Assembly (NCBI RefSeq): GCF_018777385.1
Contig: NZ_JAFJYB010000008.1
Span: 1 to 64,000, forward strand
DNA from: Candidatus Symbiopectobacterium endolongispinus
GTDB taxonomy: Bacteria; Pseudomonadota; Gammaproteobacteria; Enterobacterales; Enterobacteriaceae
DNA length: 64,000 nucleotides
Reading direction: 5' to 3'
Numbering within the stretch: position 1 is the stretch's first letter; each line of letters starts with the position of its first letter. The notes beneath the pieces were generated by a model. The model was not told where the DNA came from. It did no database searches and worked only from the letters and a program-made list of their open reading frames with translations. A program made the position numbers and the translations under genes. Positions 8,478 to 19,712 of the stretch are shown here, piece by piece.

Positions 8478-11400
8478 ATGCAAGATAATTCTGTTGACCC
8501 TGTTAATGTTGCTGATGAGACAGTGCATCGCCCACAAATTGAAACGTCATATGCATCGCCAGTACATATCAAGGCGGCGGCCTATTTGTACAGTATCCAT
8601 ACGCCTGCAGTAGAAAAAGCCAGAGTACTTGAATTGGGCTGTGGTGCAGGGGATAACATACTGCCGTTTGTACTTGCTTATGAAAAGAGTCAGGCGGTTG
8701 GTATTGATCTGGATGATGCGCTGATTAGCCAAGGACAACATGCATTACGCACAATGTCAGTGCCAAATCTTCAGTTGGCGACCGCGGGAATTGATGAATT
8801 ATTAAACAGTGATTTAGGGGAATTTGATTACATCATCATTCATGGTTATTTCTCTACGATCAATAATGCAATGCGCTCGGCTCTATTAGAGTGGGTTAAG
8901 CTGCATTTAACTCCCAAAGGGATAGCTTGCTTGGCGTGGAGTACTTATCCCGGTTATAAGGTTGCTGAAGTATTGCAGGATGCGCTGCAATTGCATAGCA
9001 GCCTGGCGCAAACGCCAGCAGAACAACTTGATAGTGCTTGTGCGATGCTAACTTTCATGTCTCTGGGACTGGCTGCAAAAAATACATTAAGTGAACCAAT
9101 GCGTGAGCTGGTCAAACACGCTGAAACCAGCTCCGATTTAGCATTGAGTCTGAGGTATCTTCAGGGCTTGAATGAGCCATGCTATCTACTGGATTTTCAT
9201 GTTATGGCTGTCGGTGCTGGATTTGCTTATGTAGGGGATCTTCTGCCTCATACCGAGATTGCGGGATATTATGGTGGTGACGTTGAGAAACTGCATAATG
9301 CAATATGCCCGGGTGATAACAAGTTGCTGGGCCAGCAATACCTGGATTTTGCTGTTGGACGTAGCCATCGTTTTAGTTTGCTAGTGCCTGAACGGCGCGC
9401 AACGGAAATTCTACCAACGCCTGATTTAGCGCGGTTGACTCATTTTCATTGGGTGGGGAGTTTTCAGCGATGTAACTAACGAAGGCCATGTGGCCAATGC
9501 GCATTATTCTGGCAGTGGTGTTGTTGTGCATATCAATCATGACTTATCGCTGAACATGATGGATGTGATCAGTGATGCCTGGCCCCACAGTGTCAATTTT
9601 GATCAATTGGTGTTTAATACCCGAGCACCAGAATATGATAAAGAAGATAAGCAGCATCAGCAGGATGTGTTGGATGCGCTTACAATGCTTTTTCGCAGTG
9701 GAATCGATGGATTGCACTTTAGCCAGGAACAAGGGCGTTATAATAGTAGCTCATCTACATCAGCACAGCTCCTACCTTGTGTTGCTGCCTTATTGCGGGA
9801 TAACGTACCCGCGCATACCGCTATCGGTGTTTTCAATCTCTGGCATGACAAAATTACGTTTACCTTTACTCAGCAAGAACAAGATTACCTGAGGCTGCTG
9901 TTATGCCAGAAATCTGACCTGCCACTTGAAGCTGATTGCTACGAGTTCATGGAGCGTCTACGTATAGCTGGCGTGCTGTGGGGCAGCGTCCCTGCCTGGC
10001 AACATTATTTTCAGCAGCTGCTGCAAGCATGTTCATCAAAGAGCGAGCGCTATCTCGGGGCATTGATCATGTATTGCAGTGAAACTAGCGTCGGGGGATA
10101 CATCAGCCCGGATTCAGAAAAAGTGAAGAAGTCTCACCACAGTAAACGTGTGGCTGATGCTATGCCAGTCGATAAAACGGTACAACAGCAAATTAGAGAC
10201 CTCATCAATATTAATGATTATGCGGCGGCTCGGAGCAAGGCTAAAGCGCTGGTCGAAGAAATTCCATCGAACATGTATTGCTGGTATCTGCTCGGGCAAA
10301 CAAACTTAAAGACGGGTGCATATGATGAGGGGCTGGCTGCCTTTATGAAAACATTGTCGATGCATGCTACGAGCTGGAGTGTATACCTGGATGCTGCTTA
10401 TGCCTTTTGGTATAGCTACCGACACTACTATGCTGGGCGTTTGGTACGCAAAATATTGCTTTGCGATCGTCGTAATGCAGGGGCATGGAATATGCTCAGC
10501 ACCTTGTATAAAGACAGCAATGAGATGGCCCAAGCTGAATTTTGCGTTCGGAAAGCAGAACAATATGCGCCAGAAGAACCTAACATATTAAACTAATCTG
10601 GCCAACCTGCTCAGTTCGCAAGGGCGGATGAGTGAAGCTGTAGACTGTTTTCGCCGCATGTGTACTATTGCTCCTGATGACTGTGATTTATATAGTAGCT
10701 ATCTTTTCACACTGCTACACGATGTACGGGAAACGCCCGAGTCACTTTATGCAGAGCACTGAGGGTATGGTGTATTGGTCGAGCAACGGGCACAACAGTA
10801 TCATCGGTAGTTCATCACGAAAGGGACACTGGAACCTGGGCGTAAATTACGCGTCGGTTTTGTTTCTGGAGATCTGTGGAATCACCAAGTGGCGAACTTC
10901 TTAAGGCCAATTTGGGAGAGTATCAATCGGGAGCACTTTGCGCTTTATGGCTTTGCGTCATCAAATAAGTACGACAATATTACTCAGTCCTTTGAGCAAA
11001 CAGCTGACGGATGGCACGCTGTGTATCGCAAGAGCGGTATAGAGTTAGCTGAGCTAATCCATGAGGAACAGATTGATATTCTGTTTGACCTCTCTGGTCA
11101 TACTGCGCATAATCGCTTGTCTATGTTTGCGTTTAAACCTGCTCCCATACAGATAAGTTGGATTGGTTGTCCTGGCACCGCAGGAATGTCAGCAATGGAC
11201 TATTTCCTTATTTTTAATTTGGCTCCGGGAACGAAAAACTTCCAACAACAATTTGTGGAAAAGCTGGTTTATCTGCGTAGCGAACTTCAATTTAAAAGTG
11301 TGGACAATAGCTCTGAAGCTCTGAAGTGAACGAATTACCTGCTATAAAACGTGGGGGATTCACGTTTGCTAGCATGAATCGTATACAAAAACTTAATGAT

Positions 11401-11957
11401 TATATTTGCGATGCATGGGCCCAAATACTCAAGTCGGTACCCGATAGTCGAATGATTATCGCAGGTCTTTCCGGTAAACAAGACATTGCCATTTTGCGCG
11501 CTAAATTTGATAGCTATGGAATAGCATCATCTCAACTTGTTTTTCATGAAAGGCTGTCGTTAAGTGAGTACCTGGCGTTACATCATGAAATTGATTTATT
11601 GCTTGATACTTACCTTACTCTGGAGGGACAACGACCAACTATGCGCTTTGGATGGGGGTGCCAACACTCATGTTGACGGGTGAAAACTACCATACATGGC
11701 AAGGTGTTGCTGCATTAAACGCACTGGGCTTAGACGGATTCGTCGCTTCTTCAAAGCAAGAATACATCGAGCAAGCCATTAGCTGGTCAACTCGGCTTGA
11801 TGAACTGAATCAATGCCGGCAGGCCTTACGGCCTCGCTTCATGGCGATTGAAAAACAAGGCGGGTCGCCCTCACTGTACTTTGAGCAAATGATGCGAAGC
11901 GTCTGGATAAATTACTGTGATGGTAAACCTACGCAAGCATGTGCATTCGGGTATTGA
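8478..11957 (+). pseudogene. Second methyltransferase-TPR-GT41 glycosyltransferase, heavily broken paralogue
   Basis: This is a tandem paralogue of the gene at 4900-8412, with the same domain order throughout. Its methyltransferase motif I is canonical (VLELGCGAGDN, about residue 50). The GT41 part shows LRVGFVSGDLWNH and DLSGHTAHNRL. I count at least six lesions. Frameshifts lie near 9468, 10590, 11327 and 11602, and in-frame stops at 10757 (TGA, likely from CGA) and near 10811 (TAG). The end at 11957 is in the frame of the last segment. If functional it would have been a second flagellin glycosyltransferase acting with the first. It now looks beyond repair unless indels are assembly errors. 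Confidence 0.88.
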
Positions 11958-12180
11958 TAAGTAGAGTAATCACCGCTCAAAATGTTATTACGTGACAAAG
12001 ACCTTTGAGTTGTGATGTATGCTGGCAATGACATCTCAATATGTAATTGATGGCTGTACTCGCCATCAATTACAGCACAAAAGGTAAGGGCCAGCAAAAG
12101 TGGTGTGGTTCTCTGGTAGCGTAAGGCCAGGGCGGTAGCGTGCCTAAAAAAGATAAGAAAGAATCGTGGAGAGCATTAGC

Positions 12181-13290
12181 GTGAAAAATATCTATGTCAA
12201 TAGACCGCTGCTTCCTCCTTTGGAGGAGTTTGTCCCGTATCTAGAAAAAATCTGGGATAACAAATGGTTAACTAACAATGGTTCATTTCACCAGCAGTTC
12301 GAGCAGCAATTGGCTGACTATTTGGGTGTCAAATACATCAGCGTTTTTTCCAACGGTACCCTAGCGTTGCTGACTGCATTACAAGTTTTACGCATTACGG
12401 GTGAAGTGATAACAACACCCTTTTCTTTCGTTGCGACATCACACACGTTGTTGTGGAATGGTTTGACGCCTGTATTTGCTGATATCGACCCTAAAACGTG
12501 CAATATCAATCCAGAAAAAATTGAACAACTGATCACATCAGCGACGTCAGCAATTTTACCAGTGCATTGCTACGGGATACCCGCAGATGTTGAACGTATT
12601 CAACAAATCGCGGATATTTATGAGTTGAAGGTCATTTATGATGCAGCGCACGCTTTTGGTGTCAAAAGAGAGGGTGTCAGCATTCTTAATCATGGTGATT
12701 TATCAATACTGAGTTTTCATGCCACTAAGGTGTTTAACACCATTGAGGGTGGGGCAATTATTTGTCCTGATGAAAAAACAAAAAAACGAATTGATTACCT
12801 TAAGAATTTTGGTTTTACCGATGAAGTGACTGTTGTGGCACCTGGAATTAATGGCAAAATGAATGAAGTTCAGTCAGCGTTTGGATTGTTACAGTTACAA
12901 TATATCGACAAAGCGCTTGAGTTGAGAAAATCCATTTCTGAAAGGTACTGCCATGCCTTACCTGATATAGAGGGTATCAGAATAGTTGATGTTCCTGACA
13001 ATGTTGAATGGAACTATGCGTACTTTCCTATATTTATAGACAATCGCTACCCTTGTAGCAGAGACGCACTCTACAACAAAATGAAAGCTGCAGGTGTTTT
13101 TGCTCGCCGTTATTTCTACCCCCTGATCAGTGATTTTCCTATGTATAAGATGCATAAAAGGGGAGATCTCTCTGAGTCTGTCAGTATTGCCAATTCTGTA
13201 CTGTGCATTCCTATCTATCCTGATTTAGAGATAGAGGAGCAGGAAAAAATCATCTCACTAATCAAAAATGCAACAGCTGGAGACGATTAG
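12181..13290 (+). CDS. vioA: VioA-like PLP aminotransferase (dTDP-4-amino-4,6-dideoxyglucose synthesis)
   Basis: This DegT/DnrJ/EryC1-family sugar aminotransferase (about 369 aa) should convert dTDP-4-keto-6-deoxy-D-glucose to dTDP-4-amino-4,6-dideoxy-D-glucose (viosamine) with PLP. The Schiff-base lysine is at about residue 183 in SFHATKVFNTIEGG. Other family motifs are TTPFSFVATSH, VHCYGIP and YDAAHAFG. Overall similarity is closest to VioA as I remember it. I prefer the GTG at 12181 (GGAG 8 bases upstream) over the GTG at 12166. It is intact and opens the sugar/acyl biosynthesis cluster. No RmlA/RmlB genes are in the island, so the dTDP-sugar precursor must come from elsewhere. Confidence 0.88.
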   Translation: MKNIYVNRPLLPPLEEFVPYLEKIWDNKWLTNNGSFHQQFEQQLADYLGVKYISVFSNGTLALLTALQVLRITGEVITTPFSFVATSHTLLWNGLTPVFADIDPKTCNINPEKIEQLITSATSAILPVHCYGIPADVERIQQIADIYELKVIYDAAHAFGVKREGVSILNHGDLSILSFHATKVFNTIEGGAIICPDEKTKKRIDYLKNFGFTDEVTVVAPGINGKMNEVQSAFGLLQLQYIDKALELRKSISERYCHALPDIEGIRIVDVPDNVEWNYAYFPIFIDNRYPCSRDALYNKMKAAGVFARRYFYPLISDFPMYKMHKRGDLSESVSIANSVLCIPIYPDLEIEEQEKIISLIKNATAGDD

Positions 13291-13334
13291 CGCTATATAT
13301 TCGCTTTTTTGTCTTTTTGGTATGGAATGATTAT

Positions 13335-13976
13335 ATGAATCGTATTTTTATTGTTGGTGGTGATGGTCTGGCTCGCGAAGTCTATTCATATATAGATCGG
13401 ATGATGCAAGCGGATGAAAAAATCCAATTTGGTGGTTTTCTCGGACATAATGGATACGGCAATCCTGAAAATTATAAAGAATACAAGGAGTTGTATGTTT
13501 GTGACGTAGATGGTTTTGTATTTGAGGAAAACGATTGTGCGGTGATCGGCGTAGCAAAGCCTGCTATAAGAAAAAGTATATATACTTATCTTAAGAACCG
13601 CTGCGTGAAAATGCCAAATATTATTGATCCGTCATGTATTTTATTTCCACACAGTGTGCTTGGTGATGGTAATATTTTAGCCATACGAACTTTGATATCA
13701 ACCAATGTTCATATTGGAAACGGAAATTTATTTAATGGCGGTGTCGAAGTTGGGCATGATGCTATTATTGGTGATTTTAATTTTATATCGCCTAACGTCC
13801 GTGTCCTTGGAAATGTTAAGGTTGGAAGTGAAAATATTATTGCAACCTCTTCAGTTTTACTTCCTAAATAACGTATTGGAAACGAAAATACGATAGTTCC
13901 TATGTCTGTAGTTTATAAGGGCTGTGGTAATAACTGCTATATGTCCGGTAATCCGGCAGTTAAAGTAAATAATTGA
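13335..13976 (+). pseudogene. NeuD/VioB-type sugar acyltransferase, interrupted by one stop
   Basis: The product resembles NeuD/PglD-type N- or O-acyltransferases. It has an N-terminal Rossmann-like part (FIVGGDGLAREVYSYI) and a left-handed beta-helix of hexapeptide repeats (LFPHSVLGDGN, VHIGNGN, VGHDAIIGDFN, VRVLGNVKVGSEN). TAA at 13869-13871 interrupts the frame near residue 179. Reading through it continues the hexapeptide repeats (RIGNENTIVP) to a normal end SGNPAVKVNN at 13976, for 213 aa in all. Next to vioA it would acylate the 4-amino group. It is a single nonsense lesion, so a truncated partly folded protein is conceivable. Start ATG at 13335, with GGAA upstream. Confidence 0.82.
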
Positions 13977-13996
13977 TGATAATTGGAGCGACAATC

Positions 13997-14222
13997 ATGA
14001 CTGAGAAAGAATTTTTAGCAGAAGTTCAGGAATTATTGCAGACGGATGAAGTTTTGAGCATGGACACTCATCTGCCAAGTCTTGCTGACTGGGATTCTGC
14101 TTTCTATCATGGCTATGATGGCATTTCTTGAGCGTAATTTCGGTGCCAAAACGACCATGGCCGATTATAAAAACATTAAAGACCTCAGCGAAATTGTAAA
14201 AATGGCAAATATCACGCTATGA
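13997..14222 (+). pseudogene. Acyl carrier protein 1, frameshifted at the phosphopantetheine motif
   Basis: A small carrier protein of about 74 aa starts at the ATG at 13997 (GGAG upstream). The conserved Ser for 4'-phosphopantetheine is in DWDSLSIM, but one extra base near 14098 shifts the frame inside this motif (the unshifted frame reads DWDSAFYHG and stops soon). The restored frame continues to MADYKNIKDLSEIVK and ends with TGA at 14220-14222. That overlaps the ATG of the next gene by the classic ATGA arrangement. The carrier would hold the acyl chain built by the KASIII, SDR and FabZ-like neighbours. Confidence 0.82.
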
Positions 14223-14959
14223 GTGATTTTTTCAGCGGAAAGGTATTCCTTGTTACCGGAGCATCATCTGGCATCGGCGAATCAGTTACTTTGAAGTTGA
14301 ACGCATTAGGTGCCAAGGTCATTGCTGTAGGAAGAAACCGGGAGCGATTAGAAAAAGTGCGAGAAAAGAGTCAATTCCCGCACCATATTTTCTCTGAAGT
14401 TAAAGAGTTGGCTGAAAATATTGAAACGATGTCGAGCTATGTTCAATCTTTGAAAGACCGCTATGGGAAAATGCAGGGCTTGGCGTGGTGTGCTGGCATC
14501 TCCGATATTGTGTCTTTACGAAGCCTTTCTTACGAAGGTATCAAGGATACGTTAACGATTAATTATTTCTCACCGCTGATGATGGCTAAAGCTTTCTCCG
14601 ATCGCCGTGTTAATAATAATGCAGGAAGTTCTATGGTTTTCGTGTCCAGTGTCGCAGCACAGTTGTGTGACAGGGGACATACCGAGTACGCTGGAAGTAA
14701 GGCCGCGCTTTGTGCATCGATAAGGTGCATAGCCAAAGAGTTGGCCCCCTCTAGAATCAGAGCCAATTGTGTTTTACCGTCAACGATAGATACGCCTTTA
14801 ACAACGGCAATGATAGAAAAATACAACACTGAGCATCAACATTATCCAATGGGGATCGGAGCAGTTGATGATGTATCCGAAATGATAATTTTTTTACTTT
14901 CTGATAAGTCAGCTTGGATCACAGCTCAAAATTATGTTGTAGATTGTGGAAGTTTTTAA
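14219..14959 (+). CDS. Short-chain dehydrogenase/reductase (3-oxoacyl-ACP reductase type)
   Basis: This is a 246-aa classical SDR, intact. The nucleotide-binding motif TGASSGIG is at residues 13-20, the central NAG equivalent appears as CAGIS, and the active-site Ser (VSSVAA) and YAGSK (Tyr157, Lys161) are present. Between two acyl carrier protein genes and a KASIII-like gene, the likely job is reduction of a 3-oxoacyl-ACP to the 3-hydroxy form (FabG-like), giving a 3-hydroxyacyl group for the amino sugar. A sugar dehydrogenase role is the main alternative. The ATG overlaps the upstream carrier protein stop. Confidence 0.85.
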   Translation: MSDFFSGKVFLVTGASSGIGESVTLKLNALGAKVIAVGRNRERLEKVREKSQFPHHIFSEVKELAENIETMSSYVQSLKDRYGKMQGLAWCAGISDIVSLRSLSYEGIKDTLTINYFSPLMMAKAFSDRRVNNNAGSSMVFVSSVAAQLCDRGHTEYAGSKAALCASIRCIAKELAPSRIRANCVLPSTIDTPLTTAMIEKYNTEHQHYPMGIGAVDDVSEMIIFLLSDKSAWITAQNYVVDCGSF

Positions 14960-14976
14960 TCAGAGAGGTCATTGAT

Positions 14977-16087
14977 ATGTCATTGTCAACGTTCAAGCAT
15001 GCCAAGGTTTCTGCTATTTTTTGTGTTTTGCCAGAAAATCAAAAAATATTGATGATGAAATTAAATTTTATGAAAATGATGCCGCCAAACTTAGCCGAAA
15101 TAAAAAAATATTAGGTTTGGGTACGCGTCATGTTGTACCCGATGGCGTTACGGCTGCTGATTTATGTGAGGCGGCTGCGCGAGTGCTGATAGAAAAGATG
15201 GATGTTGATGTCAATGAGATTGATACTCTCATTATGGCATCTATCAACCATGATTATATCGGAAACTCAGATGCATGTATTATTCAGGGGAAGTTAGGGC
15301 TATCTGAGGAGTGTGCGTGTTTCGACACCAGTGGCCTGGGATGTACCGATGCTATCTATGCGCTGTGGTTGGCGCATTCTCTGGTTGAAAGCGGGGCATC
15401 AAAAAAATGTTTAGTACTTGAAAGTTCTTCAAGTAGTCTTATTACAAATGTAAGAAACAGAAACGCAAATATGTTGTTTGGCGATGCGGGAGCCACTATC
15501 TTAGTTGACCGCTCTGACAAAGAATATGAATCGTTTTTTTACCTAAAAAGTTTAGGCAAAAATTGTCACGCCAGCGGGGGGTTTTAGACTGCCTGTTCAA
15601 CGTGATATTGTAGATTTGGAAATCATGGATCCTGTTGGAAACCCGTATCACTTGTCAGACTCGGTGATGCAAGGTGGTGATGTTTTTAAGTTTGCTATAG
15701 ATAATGCACCTGACTCGATCAGTAAAGTTATTGAATATGCAAAAAGTAGCTACCAAGAAATTGATTTTTTTGCTATCCATCAGGTGAATGGACAAATTGT
15801 TAGAACTATTATTAACCATGCTGGGTTACCCAAAGATAAAGCTTCAGCTGAAACATTTTCTAAATATGGAAACTGTGGTGGCACATCTGTGCTGGTTAAT
15901 TATTGCGACCAAATGTTTGGTAAAGTAAATAATAGTACGCTTTTCGTTTCTTTCGGTTGCGAGTTGTAAGCTGGATCTGTCCGATACGATAAACGGTGGT
16001 GTTACTTTATATAAAACACCTGACTGTATCCAATCAAGAGATGGGCTGATCTCTGAGTGGGTTAAATTTATAAAAAACGAAGATTGA
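14977..16087 (+). pseudogene. Beta-ketoacyl-ACP synthase III (FabH/KASIII) family protein, three frameshifts
   Basis: The protein is of about 370 aa in the thiolase fold. Recognisable parts are LGLGTRHVVPDGVTAADLC, the active-site Cys region DTSGLGCTDAIYALW, FGDAGATILV, the His motif FAIHQVNGQIVRTI, and the Asn motif KYGNCGGTSVLVNY. Cys-His-Asn of KASIII are thus all encoded. The frame breaks three times: one A missing in the A-run near 15040, one extra base in the G/T run near 15585, and one base missing near 15960. KASIII enzymes condense an acyl-CoA with malonyl-ACP. Here the product would be a short 3-oxoacyl-ACP. Two of the three lesions lie in homopolymers, so sequencing error is possible. 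Confidence 0.85.
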
Positions 16088-16117
16088 TTTTAAGTAAAGT
16101 ACAATATAGAGGTTATC

Positions 16118-16357
16118 ATGTCTAATTTTGAAAAATATAAATCTGCATTTGTTACAACGTTTGATATGGAGAATGAAAATGGCATTGAACAACTTAAGTA
16201 TCAATCTATCGAAGCGTGGGATTCAGTCGGTCACATGGGGTTGGTTGCTGCATTATAAGACGACTTTGGCATTATGCTTGATACAGATGACATCGTTGAT
16301 TTGAGTTCCTTCCAAAAAGGAATTGAAATACTTAAGAAGTATAATGTTGAAATTTAA
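16118..16357 (+). pseudogene. Acyl carrier protein 2, interrupted by a stop
   Basis: This is a 79-codon carrier protein with the attachment motif WDSVGHM (Ser for phosphopantetheine). Eight codons further on, TAA replaces what is probably GAA (MGLVAAL-stop-DDFGIML). After the stop the frame continues normally through DTDDIVDLSSF to 16357. The start ATG at 16118 has GAGGT upstream. A second ACP in the same cluster points to two different acyl-carrier steps, or one carrier for synthesis and one for transfer. It is distinct in sequence from the carrier at 13997. Confidence 0.82.
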
Positions 16358-16368
16358 GTGAGACAGCG

Positions 16369-16842
16369 ATGAGTGACATCAGTATTCTGCGCGATCTTGG
16401 GCCTTTAGAGATCCAGAAATATCAACAAAATCGTTTTCCTTGTTTTTTTGTTGATGCTATTGAAGAAGCCATTCCTGGTAAAAGTGCTCGGGGATTTAAA
16501 AACTTTACTTACAATGAGTGGTTTTTCCCCGCTCATTTTGAGGACGAGCCTGTTGTTCCTGGTTTTATTCTTATCGAAACGCTGACACAAGTGTTTTTGA
16601 TGACTTTCTTAACAAAACCAGAGAATAAAGGGAAGAAGACAGGTTTCTTGTCTGTTAAAAATGCAAATTTTAAACAGAAGGTTATTCCAGGAAAACGTTT
16701 GGATATTGTGGCTGAACTTGATTCTTATTCCAGAGGGATTGCGAAAGGGAAATCTACTGGGTTTATCAATGGTGAGGTTGTTTGTCAGGTTGAGTTGGTT
16801 GTTGCTGTGCCTGATACGCTAAACCTATACCTTCCAAAGTAG
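16369..16842 (+). CDS. FabZ/FabA-like hot-dog dehydratase
   Basis: This intact 157-aa protein has the hot-dog fold. Family signs are NRFPCFFVDAIEEA near the start and the catalytic-helix region HFEDEPVVPGFILIETLTQ with His56, matching the HFPxxPVMPGVLxxE pattern of FabZ. The expected activity is dehydration of a 3-hydroxyacyl-ACP. In this cluster it may instead act as a thioesterase-like or acyl-handling domain. It sits 11 bp after the second carrier protein and 26 bp before the ThDP enzyme, so it is probably in one transcript. Confidence 0.8.
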   Translation: MSDISILRDLGPLEIQKYQQNRFPCFFVDAIEEAIPGKSARGFKNFTYNEWFFPAHFEDEPVVPGFILIETLTQVFLMTFLTKPENKGKKTGFLSVKNANFKQKVIPGKRLDIVAELDSYSRGIAKGKSTGFINGEVVCQVELVVAVPDTLNLYLPK

Positions 16843-16868
16843 ATTTTATTTCGTAGGAGTTTCTCATT

Positions 16869-18646
16869 ATGCGCGTCTCTGATTATGTGATGCAACGGCT
16901 GCACCAATCGGGTGTGAACGATCTATTTATGGTGACCGGTAGAGGTGTCCTGTATTTATCTGATGCCGCAGCTAAGCATCAGGAACTTAACTGTGTTTGC
17001 GTTCACCATGAGCAGGCTGGTGCTTACGCCGCCATGGCCTATTCCCAAGTTAATGGGGTATTAGGGGCTTGTTTGGTATCAACCGGTTGTGCGGCGACGA
17101 ATGCGATAACCCCTGTGCTATGTGCCTGGCAAGATGATATTCCCATGGTCATTATTTCCGGGCAGAATACTTTAAAAGAAACAGTTGGTTATACAGGATT
17201 ACCCATACGAACCTATGGTCAGCAAGAAGCAGACATCATTAGTTTGGTAAAACCAATTACCAAATATGCGGTAATGATCGATGATCCAACCCAAATTGCA
17301 GTGGAAATGGATAAAGCGCTTTATATGGCCCAGCATGGACGCAAAGGACCTGTTTGGATTGATATCCCTTTAGATATTCAGAATATGCGCGTTTAGGAAG
17401 AGGAGCTTGAGCGTTATACACCCACTGAGGCTAAATTAAGTGCCTCACATGAAGATATTGATTGGCTGTGCGAAACGTTAGCTGGCGCTCAGCGGCCTGT
17501 TGTGGTCATTGGCAGCGGTGTTCGCTCAGCGGGAGCACAATCACTTTTCAGTGATTTCATCGAAAAAACGTCGATTCCTGTTTTATATTGCGCATCAGCC
17601 ACAGATATTTATAAGTCCGAGCATCAATTATCCATTGGTTCTGTAGGAACAATGGCAACCAACCGGGCTGCAAATTTTGCTATGCAAAATTCTGATCTAT
17701 TGGTCATCATTGGCGCTCGTATGACATCAATGACTACGGGATCTAATCCGGAAAAATTTGCTCGTGCGGCGCGTATTGTTGCTGTTGATATCGATGAAAA
17801 CGAATTTCGCAAAGATAACCTGAAAGTTGAAAAGTTAATATTATCTGACGCGAGAGTTTTTTTAGAAAAAATCAATCAGAGAAACATTGTTGTTACCTGG
17901 AGTGATTGGGCTGAAAAATGCCTTCATTACAAAAAAATATTTCCCAAGTGCGAAGAAAAATATACAAAAAACGACAAGATCGATCTGTACTATTTAGCTG
18001 ATGTACTTTCGGAACATTTGGCTGATGACGCAGTTTTTGTGACTGACTCAGGCTTGGAAGAGTTGATTTTACCGACAACGATCTCGTTCCAGAAACAACA
18101 AAAATGCTTACATCCTGCTTCTCAAGGGGCTATGGGCTACGCGTTGCCCGCGGCTATCGGTGCCTATTAAGCTCCCATAAGCAAGTGGTTACGGTGATTG
18201 GTGATGGCTCGATTATGATGAATTTGCAGGAGTTGCAAACAATAGCCCACCACCAGTTGCCTATTAAAATCATTGTAGCTAATAATAATTGTTACGCGGT
18301 AATCAGAAAACGGCAGGTCGATTTATTTAGAACGCGCACAATTGGCACCGATGCGGATAATGGGGTGTCATGTCCAGATTTTTCAAAAGTGGCTCTGTGT
18401 TTTGGTCTTCATTATGAAAAAGTGGAAACGTCTGTAGATCTTAATGAAGCAATAGAGCGTGTTCTGAGTCATGATGACCCCGTTATTTGTGAGGTCATGT
18501 GCCCTGAGGATCAAGAATATATTAATACATCGTATGTTCGCACCAGTAAAGGTTGTTTCGTCCAGCGTCCACTGGAAGATCAGGTTCCATTTCTTGATCG
18601 TACGTTGTTTTTATCAGAAATGATCATTGACCCTATCGATCAATAA
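16869..18646 (+). pseudogene. Acetolactate-synthase-like ThDP enzyme, one stop and one frameshift
   Basis: This ThDP-dependent enzyme is about 592 codons long, close to acetolactate synthase large subunits. The PYR domain has the catalytic Glu region CVHHEQAGAYAAMAYS. A central domain follows, then a PP domain with GDGSIMMNLQELQTI and the matching VANNN, the ThDP/Mg signature. TAG at 17394-17396 interrupts after QNMRV. One T is missing near 18166 in AIGAYLSSHKQ. In sugar clusters such enzymes add or remove two-carbon or keto-acid units. The substrate here cannot be read from sequence. Start ATG 16869 follows TAGGAG. It is immediately upstream of the NeuB-like gene. Confidence 0.85.
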
Positions 18647-18667
18647 AATTTAGCTAAGAGGTTTGCT

Positions 18668-19711
18668 ATGCCGGATGTGTTGTTAAAAGATGGAAAGTGT
18701 ATTGGTAGTGGGAACCGACCGTATTTTATTGCTGAAGTTAACTCAAGTCACAATGGTGATATTGAAATAGCGCGGAAAATGATTGATAGCGCTAAAATGG
18801 CTGGGTGTGACTGCGTAAAATTCCAGTCTTGGTCTGCTGATTCGCTCTATTCAAAGGACTATTATGACAGTAATCTGGTTGCAAAAAGAATCATTTCAAA
18901 ATTCTCCCTTGCCGAAATTGAGTTATTAGAACTGGCAAAATACTGTCAGAGCGTAGGCATTGCGTTTGCCCCAACGCCTTATTCTCGACATGAAGTGGAT
19001 TTTCTTGTAGATGAATGTGGAGTACCTTTTATCAAGGTAGCTTCGCAGGATGTGAATAACTATCCCTATCTTAAATACATCGCGAGTAAGCAAGTTCCTA
19101 TTATTTTATCGACAGGGATGGCCGATATCGAAGAAGTGCGCAAGGCTGTCGACGCCATTACATCACAGAATAATCAACAAATTATTCTATTGCACTGTGT
19201 GTCAATTTATCCTGCCGCACCGGAAACGATTAATCTTAATAATATTGTAGGTCTAAAAGCACTTTTTAAAGATTATCTCGTCGGTTTTTCTGATCATACA
19301 TTAGGTGTGGAGATTCCAACGGCATCGATTGCGTTATGAGCGACTGTCATTGAAAAGCATCTTACTCTGTATAAAACCAAAATGGGGATGGATAACAACA
19401 TGGCCATTGAACCGGATGAGATGAAACAGTTGGTTGATCAATGTAATAATGTTTATCTGAGTATGGGAAGCGAAACTCGCGTCGTTTCTGCGTTAGAATT
19501 GGCTCAGCGTGAAAAGATGCGTCGTAGTGTGGTTTTTGTTCGAGATTTACCGGCCGGACATCAGCTGCAAATCGAAGATTTAGATGTTAAACGTCCCGGA
19601 ACGGGTCTCGCCTCTGAGTGGATCGAGCAATTGGCGGGATACACTCTGAAGAAGGATGTTAAAGCAGACAATTTAGTCTCGGTTGAAGATATTGTTGAAA
19701 AATTAAATTAA
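18668..19711 (+). pseudogene. NeuB-family (sialic/legionaminic/pseudaminic acid synthase-like) protein, one stop
   Basis: The 347-codon gene encodes a NeuB-type TIM barrel that condenses phosphoenolpyruvate with an amino sugar or aldehyde. Motifs are FIAEVNSSHNGDIEIARKMI, DCVKFQSW, FIKVASQDVNNYP, ILSTGMADIEEV, LLHCVSIYPA and GFSDHTLG. A C-terminal antifreeze-like SAF domain starts near RRSVVFVRDLPAGH. TGA at 19337-19339 stands where the family has Gly (A-x-GATVIEKH, GGA to TGA). The rest of the frame is open. No NeuA-type CMP transferase or NeuC-type epimerase is nearby, so this may not make a true nonulosonic acid. It might build the acyl part of the substituent instead (inference). Confidence 0.86.
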
Positions 19712-19712
19712 C

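Noticed and set aside
18668-19711. Sialic acid capsule or O-antigen locus
   Set aside because: NeuB-like gene only; no NeuA, NeuC, polysialyltransferase, Wzx or Wzy, and the location is flagellar.
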